Source of the DNA: Mixophyes australis
Lineage: Eukaryota > Chordata > Amphibia > Anura > Limnodynastidae
Reading direction: 5' to 3'
DNA: 64,000 nucleotides
Assembly (NCBI GenBank): GCA_036250195.1
Contig: JAVHZZ010000006.1
Span: 186,495,850 to 186,559,849, forward strand
How positions within the stretch are numbered: the stretch's first letter is position 1; each line of letters opens with the position of its first letter. Below are positions 35,921 to 48,021 of the stretch, piece after piece. Under the pieces are notes generated by a model, which had not been told where the DNA came from, ran no database searches, and saw only the letters and a program-made list of their open reading frames with translations. Made by a program: the position numbers and the translations under genes.

Positions 35921-37345
35921 CAGAGACATTATTCAGTTCTGTCCTATCAATCTAATTCCTGGCAATACCTCACCTGGAGGTCGTGTCTAGCCACTTTCTA
36001 TTCCAGAACCCCGGCCATGTCCATACATATCATGGACAGCTTTCAATGAGGTTTCATTAGACCCTACACTTCACCTGCAGAAGAATTCTGTTTTGTGAAA
36101 GAAAAATGAGCGAAGTCTTCGACCATGCACCAATTACCAGGGTCTCATTTCTGTCACTATTAAAAATTGCTACCCCCTTCCTTTGATCACTGAACTGCCA
36201 CCCACTATCTTCTCCAAATTAGATCTGAGGGGAGCATATAATCTTATTTCCATACATTGTAATTGTGACACTCTGAGTACACTTGTTACACAGGCTAGGG
36301 ACTCAACTACAAGAGATGGCTTGATAATCAGCATTATCATTATGTTGGCAGGTGAGCTTTTTCCAATATAGCTATATTGTGCACAAAATTATCTTACTTA
36401 TGTATATGCTGACACATAATGATTTACATATATATATTGTTTTAGAGGGCAGGACTATGTTTTGTTTTCATATACATGTTGGGAATGAATGGAAATCTGC
36501 ATTTAATACCAAGGGTTGCTATGAATATTTGATTATGCTGTTTGGGCTATGCAATACATCTGCTATTTTCAAAAGTTTAATCCATGAGATTTTTAGGGAC
36601 ATGATTTATCTTTGTGTCATGGTGTACATGGATGATATCTTAATATGTTCTAAAGATCTGGCTACTCATCATGCAGCAGAGGTACTCTTGCATATTTGGA
36701 AGTTTGGCAAGTGCCTAATGTGATGAAATACCCTTCTTGGGTTGCATCATTTCTGGTTCAGGTCTTGAAATGGACTTAGAAAAGGTACGAGCAGCATTAG
36801 AGTTTCCACAACCATCTGGACTTAAAGCCACTAGGCGATTTCTCAGCTTTACCAATTACTATTGGGAATTTATTCAGGGATATTCCATTTTGCTGCTCCA
36901 ATCAGTGCCCTCACTCGAAAGAGTGCGAACCCAAGAATTGGTCATCTTCTACATTCAAGACATCCCATGTCCTTAAACAAGCATTCTTGTCTGTGACCTG
37001 TACTCAAGCAACCCAACTTCTCAACCAGTATTTCTGGAGGTAGATGCATCTGTTGGAGTAGGAGCAATTCTCTCCCAAAGGTCTTTAACCAAAGTTAAAT
37101 CTTTGCAGTTTCCATTCGTGCAAATTTCTTAATGCTGAAAAAATTATGCTATTGGGTATAAGGAACTTTTATTTATGAAGCTCGCTCTGGAGAAACGCAA
37201 GCACCTCCTCGAAGGAGTCTTTTTTTCAGGAAAAGTCATCAACAACCATAAAAATTTATTATATCTTAAACTCAGTGCCTGAATCCTCAACAGGCTCAGT
37301 GGTCCTTATTTTTTACATGTTTTACTTTTCATAAAGGTCCTGAAT
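35921..37345 (+). pseudogene. Ty3/Gypsy reverse transcriptase and RNase H remnant
   Basis: Fragments in order: pre-[55 protein letters not shown]; catalytic YMDD at 36625-36636; LGCIISGSGLEMDLEKVRAA and RRFLSFTNYYWEF; then RNase H, FLEVDASVGVGAILSQR and LALEKRKHLLEGV. About 210 bp of unrelated sequence (36265-36475) interrupts the RT. Multiple stops and frameshifts show it is dead. The order and wording are those of chromovirus-like Ty3/Gypsy elements, in line with the chromodomain at 41.6 kb. Confidence 0.8.
36265..36475. mobile_element. Small insertion within the Gypsy RT
   Basis: Splits the RT between [12 protein letters not shown] and NEWKSAFNT. Its right part (36393-36475) is similar to 48787-48875: both contain ACTTATGTAT.TGCTGACACATA followed by an AT-rich run. 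No termini identified. Confidence 0.45.
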
Positions 37346-39127
37346 GTTTAAGGCATGTAATTAGAACATATTTTTTTAAAAAAGCAAATATAACGGGCTT
37401 ATGCGCATCCGCATTCAACAAGGAGCGGATGTAAAGATACGTCTATTTAATGAATACGGGTCTAGGTCCATTCAACACTGCAGGATACATCCAATACATA
37501 TGTGGAATGTAAAGACACAAAATAATGCACAGAAAGAAAACTATTAAATTAATGTCACCTGTTAATAATATTAGGCATGAATCATTAAGGAAAGTTAAGC
37601 AAAAGTTTTCTTACTCAAGTGTTCTGGACAAAACCATGTTACAATGCAAGGGTAGCAAATTAGTTTATTATTTTGAACATAAGGAAAATACTGGCTGTTT
37701 TTTCATGTAGCACACAAATATTTGATAGCTTATTTGTACACTGAACTTTAAAATTGGTCTAGGACATGCCCTACCGCAAATATAAATCTGCCATCACATT
37801 TCAGATTTACCTCCCCCTCCAATGCAACTTGGTGTTGCCTTATTTACTTACTTCGCTCTGGTAATTTCTCAGAATTAACCCCTTCTAGTGACATCCGAAG
37901 CTCCAGACTTAATAGTAACTCCTTTGGGTATTAGTCAATCGTCAGTGTCCATAGTCCCACTACCAGCAGTTGCAAGAGCATGTGTTTACCACAGGCTGCA
38001 GTTGGTTCAGTTTTGGTAGGAAAAGTAGTTCCCACAGTGGTGACAGCTTTTTCACAGTACTCTTTTTAATACTGTTACAATCATGAAAATACAGTAAAAA
38101 CATACAGGGCAACTTGGAGGGGGTAACCGGAGGAGGGTGAATCGTGGTGGGATTAACCTTTATTGGACATACTTGGTACCAACCTCTCCTTGAACCTGGG
38201 GATCTGGGAGACAAAAGAATCCCTGAACAAAGTCTATACTGTACAAAATGAGGTGCATCTATAGTGGGGTAAAGTTAACCCCTTTGTTTTGTCACAACCC
38301 TGCCTAAGGGAGACTTTTGATAGTAGCAGGCTCCCATAGGCCCAAGTCATTGGTGGTGGTTGCCATGGCTAAGCTGCCAGGCCTACAAAAAAGCAGGCCA
38401 TGAAGACTGTACAGATGCAGTTTCCACCCCAAGGCACTTAATAGGGATGGTTTTGGTCGATCTCATATCTATGTGCATGAGAGAGAAGGTGCCGAACACT
38501 ACCAAGTCAAAAAAGTTGAGGGTGAAGTATCCAATATACAACCTTTTGGCCTATGCTGCCTCTTGTTCAGCTGCCCCTAAATCAGCAGCATGTTTTTATT
38601 CAGCAATATTTGATTTGAGAAATGTAGGCATCCCATACTAAACATTTGAAGGTATCCCACACAATAGCCTCGGTTGAGGTCTCTGGGTTAAAATTCCAGA
38701 AAACATTAATTGCATATTATACACCCTCTGATATAGATGAACTAGGGATCCAGACTGGAAATAAATGCCACACCTTTCACCCAATTTAGTTGACGTTGAG
38801 GCTTACCTTATGATTTTTAGTTTCAGATTACAAGCAGAAACCTGCAGCATTGGGTGTCTGTGAGACAGCAAGGCGGCGTAATTATTATGCAAAGCTTGAA
38901 TGCAAGGGGTGTCACAAATCAGATAGCTGGGTATAGTTTCAGACTACATAAGAATGTGCTCTTCATGTAGGCTAGATAATAGATGCCGGACTACCTGGCC
39001 TACCTATAGAGGTGGGTGGAGAGCTAGGAGTAAGGATCATCATGATGGATTGTATTGAGATTACACTGAGTGTGATTGTTACTGAGATAACTAGAGTTGA
39101 TAAATAAATCACAAGTATTATTCTCAC
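37346..39127. other. Insertion in the Gypsy element, unidentified
   Basis: Separates the RNase H and integrase parts. It contains short A/T tracts and GCGCATCCGCATTCAACAAGG near 37401, but no coding or terminal structure I can name. Confidence 0.35.
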
Positions 39128-39283
39128 AGATTGTAAGCTTGCGAGCAGGGCCTCTTACCTCTCTGTCTGTCTGTATTACCCAGTGTTGTCCACTGCTATG
39201 TTTGTCCCCAATTGTAAAGGGCTACGGAATTTGCTGGAGCTATATAACTAAATGATGATGATGATGATGATGATGAAGTATTA
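39128..39283 (+). repeat. (GAT)n-tailed repeat, plus orientation, different 5' part
   Basis: TTGTAAGCTTGCGAGCAGGGCC...CCAATTGTAAAGGGCTACGG...GGAGCTATATAACTAAA then (TGA)n to 39283. It shares only the 3' end and GAT tail with the other family members, suggesting one retrotransposition machinery used by different bodies. Confidence 0.7.
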
Positions 39284-39708
39284 CAGAAAATCTACTTACA
39301 AATATTCCACTTTAGAACAATGAAGTTTAAGAAATATGCAGCATTTTATAACACAAATAAACCCAAAAACAAGTTATAAAAAAAAAGCACACAAAAAAGC
39401 ATTTATGTAAGAAATAAGGAACAGCATAAAGTAAAAATGTGGTGGGGACAAGTTTAAGAATATTATAAAAATGGACCAATGTGCATCAAGTGGATCATAG
39501 TAGTGGGAGTCGTTATTGGCGTGCCATTCTACACTACGCAAGAACTATTTACAACAGGGAATGGTCAGAAATATCCTAGGCGGATCTTCTATGAATAAAG
39601 GGCTTAGTCTGTCCTTGATAGCTCTCTATAAGATGCCAAATGACAAGAAAATGTTATTTTATCTTGATGTTTCCATCTTCATGCTTAAAATAAATTTAAA
39701 TCTAAATA
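39284..39708. other. AT-rich intergenic DNA
   Basis: No element or gene recognised between the GAT tail and the hAT element at 39717. Confidence 0.4.
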
Positions 39709-39716
39709 AATTAAAA

Positions 39717-40011
39717 CATACTTGCCAACTCTCCCGGAATGTCCGGGAGACTCCCGCATTTTGCGAGAGTCTCCCGGGCGAGTGTGGCAATCTCCCGAAT
39801 TCTGCCCACTTCACTAGGAAGTGCCCCACTTCCTGGTGAAGTGGGCAGAAATAGATCCCAAACGCCGCGATTCCCGGTGAATCGCGGCGTTTGGGATCTA
39901 TTTCTGCCCACTTCGCCAGGTTGCGTCATGACATCACAGGGGGGCGCCCCCCTCACACCCACCTTCACTGTCTGGCTCCCGGAAGAGAGCTGAAGAAAGT
40001 CGGTAAGTATG
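39717..40011. mobile_element. CATACTTGCC-type hAT MITE, copy 1
   Basis: Begins CATACTTGCCAACTCTCCCGG and ends GTCGGTAAGTATG. Perfect 8-bp duplication AATTAAAA at 39709-39716 and 40012-40019. The middle (about 39797-39915) is itself a long inverted repeat around CTTCCTGG / CGCCGCGATTC, so opposite frames mirror each other. No coding. Confidence 0.85.
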
Positions 40012-40187
40012 AATTAAAATAACTCATTTTTGAATTTGGAAAGTGTCTCAAATCTCAGGGGTTAACCTGTCCATGGCCCTTTTGGAGAGGGAGAAAAGTG
40101 ATCAAAGGCATTGGTGGTCAGTGGAAACGCTACATGTTGCTGCATGGGGTCCCACAGTGCTGTGCAGCAGACAGGAATTCTCACTTA

Positions 40188-40900
40188 TACTAAATTATAG
40201 GGAGGGAGGGGGACTGCCTATACTAAACTACAGGGATGGAGGGAGAGGGGAGACTGCTTATACTAAACTATAGGGAGAGAGAGATGGGGGCTGCCTATTC
40301 AAAACTATAGGGAGAGAGGGAGGGGGGGCTGTCTATACTAAATAAAAACTATGGGGATGGAGGGGGGCCTGCCTATACTAAACTATAGGGGTGGAGGTAA
40401 GGGGGGGGGGGGTGCCTATGCTAAACTGTAAGAAAGAAGGGAGGGGGGGACTGCCTATACTAAACTATAGGGATGGAGGGGTGGCTGCCTATACAAAACT
40501 ATAGGGAGGGGGGAGTGCCTATAGTAAACCATAGGGAGGAGCGGTCTGCCAATACAAACTATTTGGAGAGAGGGATGAGGCCTGCATATACTAAACTATA
40601 AGGAGGGAGGAAATGAGGGGGGAAGCTGCCTATGCTAAATTATAGGGTTGGAGGGAGGGAGGGGGGGCTGCCTATACTAAACTAAAGGAAGGGAGAGGCC
40701 TGCCTATACTAAACTATAGGGAGTGAGGGGCTGCCTATACTAAACTATAGGGAGTGAGGGGCTGCCTATACTAAACTATAGGGTGCTAAGCTATAGAGAG
40801 GGGGGGGGGCTGCCTCTGCTAAATTCTAGGGAAGGGAGCTGCACAGAGAAAACTATAGGGAGGGAGGCTGCGCAATGAAAACTATAGTGAGGGGGCTGCA
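40188..40900. repeat. ~30-40-bp G-rich minisatellite
   Basis: Around 20 units of the form GGCTGCCTATACTAAACTATAGGGAGGGAGG with variable G runs. On plus it is strongly purine-skewed. It continues into GGTAGGCTATTTAATGG-type sequence to about 41150 that also occurs, inverted, at 57.2-57.3 kb. Confidence 0.85.
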
Positions 40901-41175
40901 CAGAGAAGACTAAAAAGGGGGCTATAATGTGTGAGGGAATGGGGGGCTTATAGGACATAGGTGGAAGGTAGGCTATTTAATGGTGAAGTGTAGGTGGGGG
41001 CTAATTATTTAAAGGATGCTACTTTATTTGTGGGGTGATAGGGGGGCAATTTAATTTATTGGTGGGACCTATTAAATTAAGGTGGGGTGATGTGACCTTT
41101 AATTTAATGCTGGGGTTGTTTGGGTCTATAATTGAATGTGGGGATGCGTTTGGGGAGGAGGGCTATTTATTAATA

Positions 41176-41712
41176 CCTTCAGACCTCACAGATTGCACTC
41201 TGTTAAAGTTTCTGATACGGGATCACAGTTTGTTGCTCAGTTCTGAAAGTCCTTTTTTTCCTTGCTAGGGTATTAATTTGAGCCTATCTAATGCCTATCA
41301 ACATTAGTATAATGGCCAGACCGAGGGTCCTTGGAAAGTACTTAAGATGTTACATCTCATTGCATGACAGTTAAGTTGAATATTTACCTCAGGCTTAGTT
41401 TGCCTACAATATCTCTTGTCATGCTTTCTTGAATATCTCTGCATTCTTTCTGATGTGTGGTCAGCATCCTATGGCCAACTCAGACAACCCTGAACCCTGT
41501 TCAAGAATATCAAGAGAGTGAACCCTGTCTCATTTTGTTTGGATATTCTCAAGACCTTTCATTGTTCTCTAAGCCAATTTTTAATACAAAGAACTTCAGG
41601 TATAGGCGTTCTTTAAAATTCCTCCGGTAGTCATTGATGGTCATCAAGAATATGTGATGAAAAGATTTTGAATTCCAAATGGGTCAAGGGTCAGATTCAC
41701 TATTTAGTTCAG
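41176..41712 (+). pseudogene. Ty3/Gypsy integrase C-terminal part with chromodomain
   Basis: Frame fragments match the end of a Gypsy integrase core (GSQFVAQF-like near 41225, GINLSLSNAY, YNGQTE) and, at about 41642-41710, a chromodomain-like KILNSKWVKGQIHYLVQWKG. Stops and shifts are frequent. Continues the element seen at 33-37 kb, in the same orientation; the N-terminal zinc-binding domain and the first catalytic residues are not found. Confidence 0.65.
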
Positions 41713-42040
41713 TGGAAAGGCTATGGACCTGTCAGGTGCTGTCCCTGCACACGCTAGGTGCCGAGGACGGTCGCCTTCTCTGCTGCCCGGCAACAGGATG
41801 CTACTTCCGGTTCCCGCCCAGAAGTTCTAGGCAACAGAGACGTCAGCTACAATTCCTGTGACGGTCAGCTGTTCTGACTGCCAACCCCACGTCCACCAAT
41901 GACAGGCAGCCATTTAAACTTGACTCTGGTACCACTAGGGTGCCACAGTATCTTGGTCCCTAGACTCCGGCACTTTGTTTCCTGAGCATACTTGAATCCT
42001 TGGATTCTGACCCAGTTCTGGCTGTATTATTCAATTGAAA
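41713..42040 (+). mobile_element. Probable 3' LTR remnant of the Gypsy element
   Basis: Immediately after the chromodomain. TGTCAGGTGCTGTCC start, GC-rich first part with paired GGCAACAGG/GGCAACAGAG, a CATTTAAAC promoter-like motif, then CTTGAATCCTTGGATTCTGACC as in LTR U5 regions of frog Gypsy elements. The 3' end fades near 42040. Confidence 0.45.
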
Positions 42041-42239
42041 ATTCAAAAAGTATTTTGAAAAAATAAATAAAAATGGATAATTGATCCCTATGATAACCAC
42101 AGTGGCCGTTCACGTAGTCACTCAGGGGAATACAGGGTAAATGCTTGAAGGAGCATAGACAGAATTTACAATATTTGTTTACCATCTATGCTCTTCACCT
42201 TGCTTTTGCCACGAATTTAGCGGATAACATGGATTCACT

Positions 42240-42680
42240 TTTGCCAACCTAAATTAGCGCTGACAGTAACAGAGGCACAGAGTCTAATGAACCCCTGGTT
42301 TTTGCCAGGGACCCCATGCAAGGAGGTTTGGGCTTTGCTGCTTGTGCGTTCACAGGTCGAAGCCCTCTGCGCTGCCTCCAGGTTTGACGAGCTGGTATCA
42401 ACACTAAAAGGGGTCTGGTCATTGTAGCCGAGACTGGTACACAAATGGACTGCAGGGTGCAAATGGATCTAGTGTCAGAACAATTTGGGTCAGCAGCAAT
42501 CAGGTATAAATAGTACCCAACAGCAGGCAGGAGAGAAGTCAGAAACAGGCCATGTCAGAATACATAGGAATCAGCCACAATATGAACCGGAACAATGCAG
42601 TAAAGATATGGAGGTTCTAACTCTTGCTGGCAGATTGAGTGCAATCAAGTACCTGGTTTGAGGATACTACTAGTAGAGAA
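42240..42680 (-). mobile_element. LTR/leader-like Gypsy sequence, minus orientation
   Basis: Read on minus: CTGACTTCTCTCCTGCCTGC, TATTTATACC, then GTCCCTGGCAAAAACCAGGG and GTGCCTCTGTTACTGTCAGCGC. This looks like the transcribed part and end of a Gypsy-type LTR. No flanking duplication; opposite orientation to the neighbouring element. Confidence 0.4.
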
Positions 42681-43157
42681 ATGGCTCTTCATGTGCTGAG
42701 GGTCAGGAGAGAGTTGTCCTTGTTTAGAAGAAGCATTCAACAGTTAGTTAAGCTAGAATGACAGAGAATATATGGGAGCACGAATAAGAAATTGTAAAGG
42801 TAATTGGTTAATAGTTGTGGAGAAATAGAAAATGAGCACATTTGAGTGGTAAGTAGCAAGTGTGGTTTAAATGTGAGAACACAATCGGCAGCGAAAGTTA
42901 GAGGTGCAAAATGCATGATGTGGAGAGTAACAGGAACTCCTAGGAGAGTGTTGCATGTCGTCCTTCTGTAGCAGTGGTTCAGGTAAAAGGTTCACCTCCT
43001 CTTCACTTCCTGTTTAACTCTTGTTACGCTACATAAATCTTGTTACGCTTATGCTACATAAATCTGCATACACACTTCTAACAAATCCATGCACAAACAG
43101 TAGCAAAAAACCACTGGCTAAAACAGATTTTCACACTGTACTGAGGTTATGTAATCA
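42681..43157. other. Intergenic, no gene seen
   Basis: A short imperfect direct repeat TTGTTACGCT..ACATAAATCTTG lies at 43021-43070; nothing else recognised. Confidence 0.4.
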
Positions 43158-43610
43158 CACTTGCCCACTCTCCTGGAATGTAGGTCTCTTAGACGCCCAG
43201 AAGAGCAGGCCATTCTTCCGCACCCTGCCCACTTCCTAGTAAAGTGGGTGGGATGAGGTCCTCCATGACGCGATTCCCATCAAATTGTGTCATTTAGTGC
43301 CCGGCCCGGAGACACCGAAAGAAGTGAGGGGCGGGTTTAAATTACCGATGCCGGCATGCCTGGGGGCCCGGGACCTGCAGTTAGGTAATAATTTTTTTAA
43401 AATAATTTATAAAAAAACTCCCACTGGGTGGTGCGCGCATCCCCGATATTTTTTTGCGGTGGGGGTATGGGGAAGGAAGTGAGCTGATAGATGTCAGCAG
43501 CTCCCAGTCCCCGGACAGTGTGTGGCATCATCACACACTGTCCCAGCAGCCGGCACAGCAAGGAGGAGAAGCTCCATCTCTAAACCAGCACAGATAAGGT
43601 AAGTATGCTG
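43158..43610. mobile_element. Degraded CATACTTGCC-type MITE
   Basis: Left CACACTTGCCCACTCTCCTGG and right ATAAGGTAAGTATG resemble the ends of the family at 39717. Duplications do not match and the length is greater, so the two ends may belong to different copies. Confidence 0.4.
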
Positions 43611-43765
43611 TGTCTGGGGGGGAGTTGTGCTGTGTTGGGGGGACTAGTGCTGTGTCTGCGGGCAGGACTTGTGCTGTATCTGGGGAGATTTGTAATAGGT
43701 CTGGGGGGGGGGAAACTAGTGCTGTGTCTGGGAGGGGGGTGGGTTGACTTGTGCCATGTCTGGGG
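43606..43765. repeat. ~30-bp minisatellite
   Basis: About five units of GTGCTGTGTCTGGGGGG(G)A..TT with variable G runs. Confidence 0.7.
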
Positions 43766-44206
43766 GTGAGGTTGGCGTGTTAAATGTTTTATTATAATGT
43801 ATGTATTATATACTGCATGCTAAAAATTAGGAGACGCTCAAAAAACTTTAGTATATATATGTGCTACTTTATGATTACAATTAGTTTGGAGTTTAAAATT
43901 TCATGTAATTTTCTCTCATCATTATTGAGTTTATGTTTCAAGGTTGCAGAGCCCCTAGAGGCAACCATTTCTCTTATACAGTTACACTTGGTTTTTATTA
44001 TCTGATCATTTACAAACATATACATATCTATGATTACTTTTATCACACATATTTTGCTTGTTATATAATTATATACTGCTTGATTTGTGCTGTGTATATT
44101 TTCCAAACAACTCCCAACATTCCAGGATTCATCCAAGAATCTAGTACCAGGTTGTGAAAGCTGCAATAACAAGTAGGTGAGAGCAACACCATTTTAATAC
44201 ATAATA
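43766..44206. other. Intergenic, AT-rich, no gene seen
   Basis: No structure recognised. Confidence 0.4.
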
Positions 44207-44322
44207 GGGGAAATTCAATTGCCGGTGATGTGGCACGCGGACATTGCGCCACACACATTGCCGGCTCCAAAGCGTCTCATGGACGTTCCAAAAACACTTT
44301 GCGGCTAATTGAATTCTCCCCC
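44207..44322. mobile_element. Short Harbinger-like MITE
   Basis: Left GGGGAAATTCAATTGCCG and right CGGCTAATTGAATTCTCCCC are inverted repeats, with ATA on both sides (44204-44206, 44323-44325). Related in style to the element at 6410. Confidence 0.55.
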
Positions 44323-44620
44323 ATAATGTCATGTGTAAATAGGCATCGCGCACCCCTTCTCCTGCTGTGTGTGGAGAGGGGGCCCAGGAAGTTGCTGTAC
44401 AGGGCCCCAAATTTCACTTGACGGCTGTGCCCAGCCACCCACAGCGAAATGGCGTAATTGCTCACAATTCACCTGGAGGAGATAAAATAAAAGTTGGCAA
44501 GTATGTATTTAGTGTTGTTTAGCTATTAGATGGTCTGCAAAATTTTAAACTGAATAAATCAGGAAGTGGTAAGAACATGTATTGTTATGCAGGCATAAAA
44601 ACAAGTTACTGAGATAATAC

Positions 44621-44896
44621 CATACTTGCCAACTCCCGAAATTCGGGTCAGTCTCCCGGGCTCCCGGGGGAGATGGCATTTCTCCCGCATCCCGGATTTC
44701 ACCGAGAATCGCGTCATTCTCTGTGAATCACGCCATTTTGGAGGGCGGGAGGGGGCGGGACGAGGCCAATCGCGTCATTTTGCCCCCACGCGACGCAAAT
44801 TACGTTTTCGCGGGGGGTGGGGCCAAAAGGACGCGATTGGCCTCGTCCCGCCCCCTCCCGCCCTCCAGTCACGCCCCCTCTCAGTTGGCAACTATG
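44621..44896. mobile_element. CATACTTGCC-type hAT MITE, copy 2
   Basis: Begins CATACTTGCCAACTCCCG and ends CAGTTGGCAACTATG. Perfect 8-bp duplication GATAATAC at 44613-44620 and 44897-44904. The interior is a large GC-rich inverted repeat (GGCGGGAGGGGGCGGGACG and its inverse). Confidence 0.85.
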
Positions 44897-44904
44897 GATA
44901 ATAC

Positions 44905-45391
44905 TATGCAATTTTAATTTATAAAAGAATGTGTATTCGTTTTTGGATGATACAGGTTGCTACAGTTAATTCCTGGAAGTGTAAATATCTCCCTACACCA
45001 TTGCCTTTGAGTTGGAAAACTTGCAACATCAGTGTAGTAGTTGCCTCCATATGAATAAATTATATGCATGTAAAAGATTATTTCTTGCGGAAGAAGTTTT
45101 GTATTATCACAGCTTTTGTCTTTCATGTAGTTAGTTGCTACAAGTCCAAGGTGCAAATGTAGGGGTTTGCATGTGTGAAAAAACATCCTCCTTCTCTTAT
45201 TACAAAAACAAACACGGCTCAACTGCATTCTTCAAATGTACATAATTGAACCATATGATTTCCACAGTCTTAGGAAATACTTACCAATGTTTGCATCATT
45301 TTCATGTTTTCGTGTGCACAAATAGATATATACAAATCACAATGATAGAGAAGTACATTTAATAATATATTGTCTATTTATACAGCACAAT
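44905..45391. other. Intergenic, nothing recognised
   Basis: Ordinary AT-rich DNA between two transposable elements. Confidence 0.4.
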
Positions 45392-45907
45392 TGTAACAGT
45401 CAGGGTAAGAAATTAGAATCCAGTGGCAGAGGTACACATGGACTGGGTGATCGCCCCTAGAGTACTATATTTGACATCTGTGTAGTGGGGTGTCAGCATG
45501 CCCTCGATGTTACTAGGACTACTTTTGCCATACAGCACGGTGCTCAATCATTTATAATAGATGTACTTACATACATAGGTTGCCAGTAAGTAGATAGACT
45601 ACTTCCATTTGGGGGCATGGCCACAGGCATCTAAGAAATGAGTTAGATGTTCAGCTGACAGTCTGAAGGAGAAGGTTGCAGACAGGGTTAAGTCCTAGCA
45701 TTTAAAACTCCTTGGCTCAACACACACAGGTGGTCTAATGAAGCAATTAGACCAAAGGGAGCAGTTTTGTGTATTTAAACCTGCCTTTTTCATTTGTACT
45801 GCATGACTGATGACAGATAGTGGCTGGTGACCAGATAGGAGAATTATGTCTAGTCAGTGTCCGTTTCTTCGTGTCATCCTGATGGAAGTGTATGCTGTTC
45901 ATTGTGA

Positions 45908-47480
45908 TACAGCGGGTGAAATAAGTATTGAACACATCAACATTTTTCTCAGTAAATATATATTTAATGTGGCTATTGTAATGAAATTTACACCAACTGT
46001 CAGCAACAACCCTTGCAGTCCACACATGCAAAGAAATCAAACCATAGATATCCAGAATTTTAAGTTTTGTATAATAATGTGAAATGACACAGGGAAAAAG
46101 TATTGAACACATGGAGAAAGGGAGGTGCAAAAAGTCATAGAAAGCCAAGACACCAGCTGAAATCTATCAGTATTTAGAAAGCAATCCTGCCAGCTGGTTC
46201 AGCCACAGCTGATTGCCTATAAAAAGGTGTCTCATTACGAAGGTGTCACACAAGAAACATCTCATGATGGGTAAAAGCAAAGAGCTCTCTCTAGACCTTC
46301 GTTACCTTATTGTTGCAACACATACTGATGGCATTAGTTACAGAAGGATCTCTAAACTTCTGAATGTTCCAGTGAGCACTGTTGGGGCCATAATCCAGAA
46401 GTGGAAAGAAAATTTCATCATAAACCAGCCACAACCAGGTGCACCTCGCAAGATTTCTGACAGAGGAGTGAAAAAAATTATCAAGAGTTGTCCAAGAACC
46501 AAGGACCACTTGTGGAGAGCTTCAGAAAGGCCTGGAATTAGCAGGTACAATTGTTTCAAAGAAAACAATAAGTAATGCACTCAACCGCCATGGCCTGTAT
46601 GCACGCTCACCACGCAAGACTCCTTTGCTGAAGAAAAGAACATGTTGAAGCTTGTTTAAAGTTTGCTGCACAACATTTGGACAAGCCTGTGAAATACTGG
46701 GAGAATATAGTGGGGTCAGATGAGAGCAAAATTGAACTCTTTGGATAAAATAGTACACATCATGTTTAGAGGAGAAATGGCATTGCACATAACCCCAAAA
46801 ACACCATACCAACAGTGAAGTTTGGAGGTGGGAACATCATGGTGTGGGGCTGTTTTTCTGCACACGGTACTGGCATACTGCATATGATAGAAGGAAGGAT
46901 GAATGGAAAAATGTACTGAGACATTCTTGATAAAAACCTGCTGCCATCTACTAGGATACTGAAGATGAAACGAGGGTGGACATTTCAGCAAGACAGTGAT
47001 CCAAAACACACAGTCAAGGTCACTCTACATTGGTTTCAGAGAAAGAAAATTAAGCTGCTAGAATGGCCCAGCCAATCACCTGACTTGAATCCAATTGAAA
47101 ATCTATGGAAAGAACTTAAGATCAGAGTTCATAAAGAAGCCCACGGATCTTTCAAGATTTGAAGACTATTTGCGTTGAAGAATAGGTCAAAATCACACCT
47201 GAGCAATGCATGCGAATAGTTTCTCCATACAGGAGGCATCTTGAAGCTGTCATTACAAAAAAGTATTTTGTACAAAGTCTTAAATAAATTTCAGGAAGCG
47301 TATTCAATCATTTTTTCTGTGTCATTTCACACTATTACACCAAACTTAAATTATGGACATCTATGGTTTGATTTCTTTGCAAAGGTTGTTGTCATTTGGT
47401 GTAAATTTCATTAGCATAGCCTCATTAAATATATACTGAGAAAAATGTTGATGTGTTCGATACTTATTTCAGCCACTGTA
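45908..47480 (+). mobile_element. Tc1-like DNA transposon, complete ends
   Basis: Flanked by TA; left TACAGCGGGTGAAATAAGTA and right inverse ...TACTTATTTCAGCCACTGTA form inverted repeats of about 70 bp (GAACACATCAACATTTTTCTCAG shared). 1,573 bp, the usual Tc1 length. An inner GAAAAAGTATTGAACACATG repeats the outer motif, as in elements with double repeats. Confidence 0.9.
46267..47162 (+). pseudogene. Tc1-like transposase, frameshifted
   Basis: Starts MGKSKELSLDLRYLIVATHT with a paired-type helix-turn-helix (SYRRISKLLNVPVSTV). The first catalytic Asp is in SDESKIELF (46716 on), then [17 protein letters not shown], the second in [10 protein letters not shown], and the Glu in [14 protein letters not shown], a DDE triad of Tc1/mariner type. 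The frame is broken after about codon 100 and again before 46965, and the C-terminus is shifted, so it encodes no full transposase. Confidence 0.85.
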
Positions 47481-48021
47481 TAACAATAAAAGCACAGCAA
47501 TAAATTGTCTATGTGAGCAACACCAGAAGAGTGCCTGTGTCACAAGTAGCGTCAGAAGTGGGGTCACAGCCAAAGCACACCTGTCCACCCAACCAATGGT
47601 GGTGAGTTAAATGTATTGAATACCACTATCACACATCAAACTGTTATAAAACTGTCAGTTGCAGTGGGAGATTGCTGTTTTGCAGAGAAAGCAAATATTT
47701 TTACTATGGAGAGACAGATAGGAGCAATATTACTGTGAACTGTTCAGCACTTGTCTTTTGTTTTTCAAAGAAAGCAAAAGTTTTAAAAATTGCTGGTTAT
47801 TGTAGTGCTACACTTGCTTATTCACTTTGCTGTGCGTTGGGTGTGGTCTATTAAAAAAACCCTGTGCTGAGAAGCTTGCTTGTGTGGTATTGTAAAGCAT
47901 CTGTTTGTTTTGCTGCTTGTTAAAACTCCTGAATATATGTAAAGTTTAAGTTTTTGTTTAAAGGCTGCAATAGAACAAAGAGTAATTGTTGCCAGTACAA
48001 ATTACTTTGCTACAGTTAAAG

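Larger units (their letters stand above)
45392..47544 (+). mobile_element. LTR of a Gypsy-type element, split by a Tc1-like element
   Basis: The LTR is 45392-45907 plus 47481-47544: it starts TGTAACAGTCAGGG, has TATTTAAACC as a promoter-like box (about 45774) and AATAAA at 47485, and ends GTGTCACA. Directly after it comes AGTAGCGTCAGAAGTGGGG, the leader/primer-site region of such elements, then a gag-like remnant. The Tc1-like element (45908-47480) is inserted at a TA just before the AATAAA. Confidence 0.6.

Noticed and set aside
39711..39993. Overlapping open frames on both strands with mirrored peptides (LFLPTSPG)
   Set aside because: They mirror each other because the hAT MITE here is a long inverted repeat; not coding.
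44626..44917. Overlapping Gly/Arg-rich frames on both strands
   Set aside because: Same cause: GC-rich palindromic MITE core.
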